The notes beneath the pieces are model-generated. The model did no database searches. It was not told the DNA's origin and saw only the letters and a list, made by a program, of their open reading frames with translations. DNA of 64,000 nucleotides, taken from contig CM057482.1 of the NCBI GenBank assembly GCA_030035585.1, positions 59,276,828-59,340,827 of the forward strand, read 5' to 3'. A program made the translations under genes and the position numbers. The stretch comes from Dugong dugon. Taxonomy: Eukaryota; Chordata; Mammalia; Sirenia; Dugongidae. Below, piece after piece: positions 63,701 to 64,000 of this stretch (its first letter is position 1; every line of letters starts with the position of its first letter).

Positions 63701-64000
63701 TTTTTTTTTAACTTTTGATTTCTTCTATGATTCAATAGTTTTTTAGTAGTGTGTTATTTAGTTTCCACATATAATTTTTTTTCCTTATTCTACCTGTTAT
63801 TTATATCTAGCTTCATACCATTATGGTCAGAAAAGATGCTCTGCATGATTTCAATTTTTATTTAGGTTTGTTTTGTGACCTAAAATATGGTCTATTCTGG
63901 AGATTGTGCTGTGTACATTGGAGAAGAATGTTTATTGTGCTGTTGTTGGGTGGTATGTCCATTTGGTTGATAGTTTTACTCAGGTCTTCTATATCTTTAT
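60716..64000 (-). mobile_element. L1, minus strand, 3' UTR and ORF2, running off the window
   Basis: From left: 3' UTR ('ttggtcaagctgtgggcac'), the ORF2 C-terminus in reverse ('atggctgcatagtattcc', 'tccactgatggacacttagg'), the RT ('aggatcatgtcatctgcaaa' corresponds to the FADD area) and the endonuclease at the right edge ('ttggttgatagttttactc'). Short conserved peptides survive ([39 protein letters not shown]), but frames are broken. With 57936-59063 it forms one element of at least 4.4 kb. Confidence 0.9.

Overview
This is a mammalian intron-rich window from an afrotherian, most likely an elephant. Two signals support that. First, nine exons on the minus strand encode the middle of the melanosomal P protein (OCA2), with exon lengths equal to the human exons as I remember them. 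Second, the interspersed repeats are afrotherian: about a dozen tRNA-headed AfroSINE copies, an RTE/BovB-type LINE sharing their 3' tail, and L1 copies with an unusual 3' end. The species call is inference, because I could not search databases.

OCA2 runs right to left. Its exons (human numbering from memory) are exon 10 at 56443-56372, 11 at 53462-53397, 12 at 51003-50947, 13 at 50269-50145, 14 at 46815-46677, 15 at 27662-27530, 16 at 9527-9380, 17 at 7991-7934 and 18 at 5836-5728. Every exon has AG/GT borders, phases match across every junction, and no stop or frameshift interrupts residues 349-651. The upstream exons (start codon, luminal loop) and downstream exons (last membrane segments) lie outside the window. 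The P protein is a 12-membrane-span ion-transporter-superfamily protein of melanosomes.

The introns are shaped by repeats. Intron 18 (left edge) has an L2 tail, an old L1 3' end, a degenerate 20-bp minisatellite and a CT-rich tract. Intron 15 (9528-27529) has a (GT)27 run, a 2.2-kb array of 57-bp units, and an old plus-strand L1 split by a younger minus-strand L1 with target-site duplication. Intron 14 (27663-46676) holds an internally deleted RTE, a small tandem duplication containing a SINE, a MaLR-like solo LTR, and an 8.3-kb near-complete but broken L1 next to an older L1 carrying a hAT element and SINEs. Introns 13 to 10 are more compact, with another solo LTR, MIRs and a SINE. Intron 9 (right edge) holds L1 sequence interrupted by a two-LTR MaLR-like element.

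I found no second protein-coding gene, no functional RNA gene, no CRISPR array and no convincing new system. The best leads concern mobile-element architecture: an L1 family with a duplicated 3' terminus, an L1 5' UTR with a 283-bp tandem repeat, a 5'-complete but 3'-truncated L1, and an internally deleted RTE. A few apparently lineage-specific P-protein substitutions are also listed.
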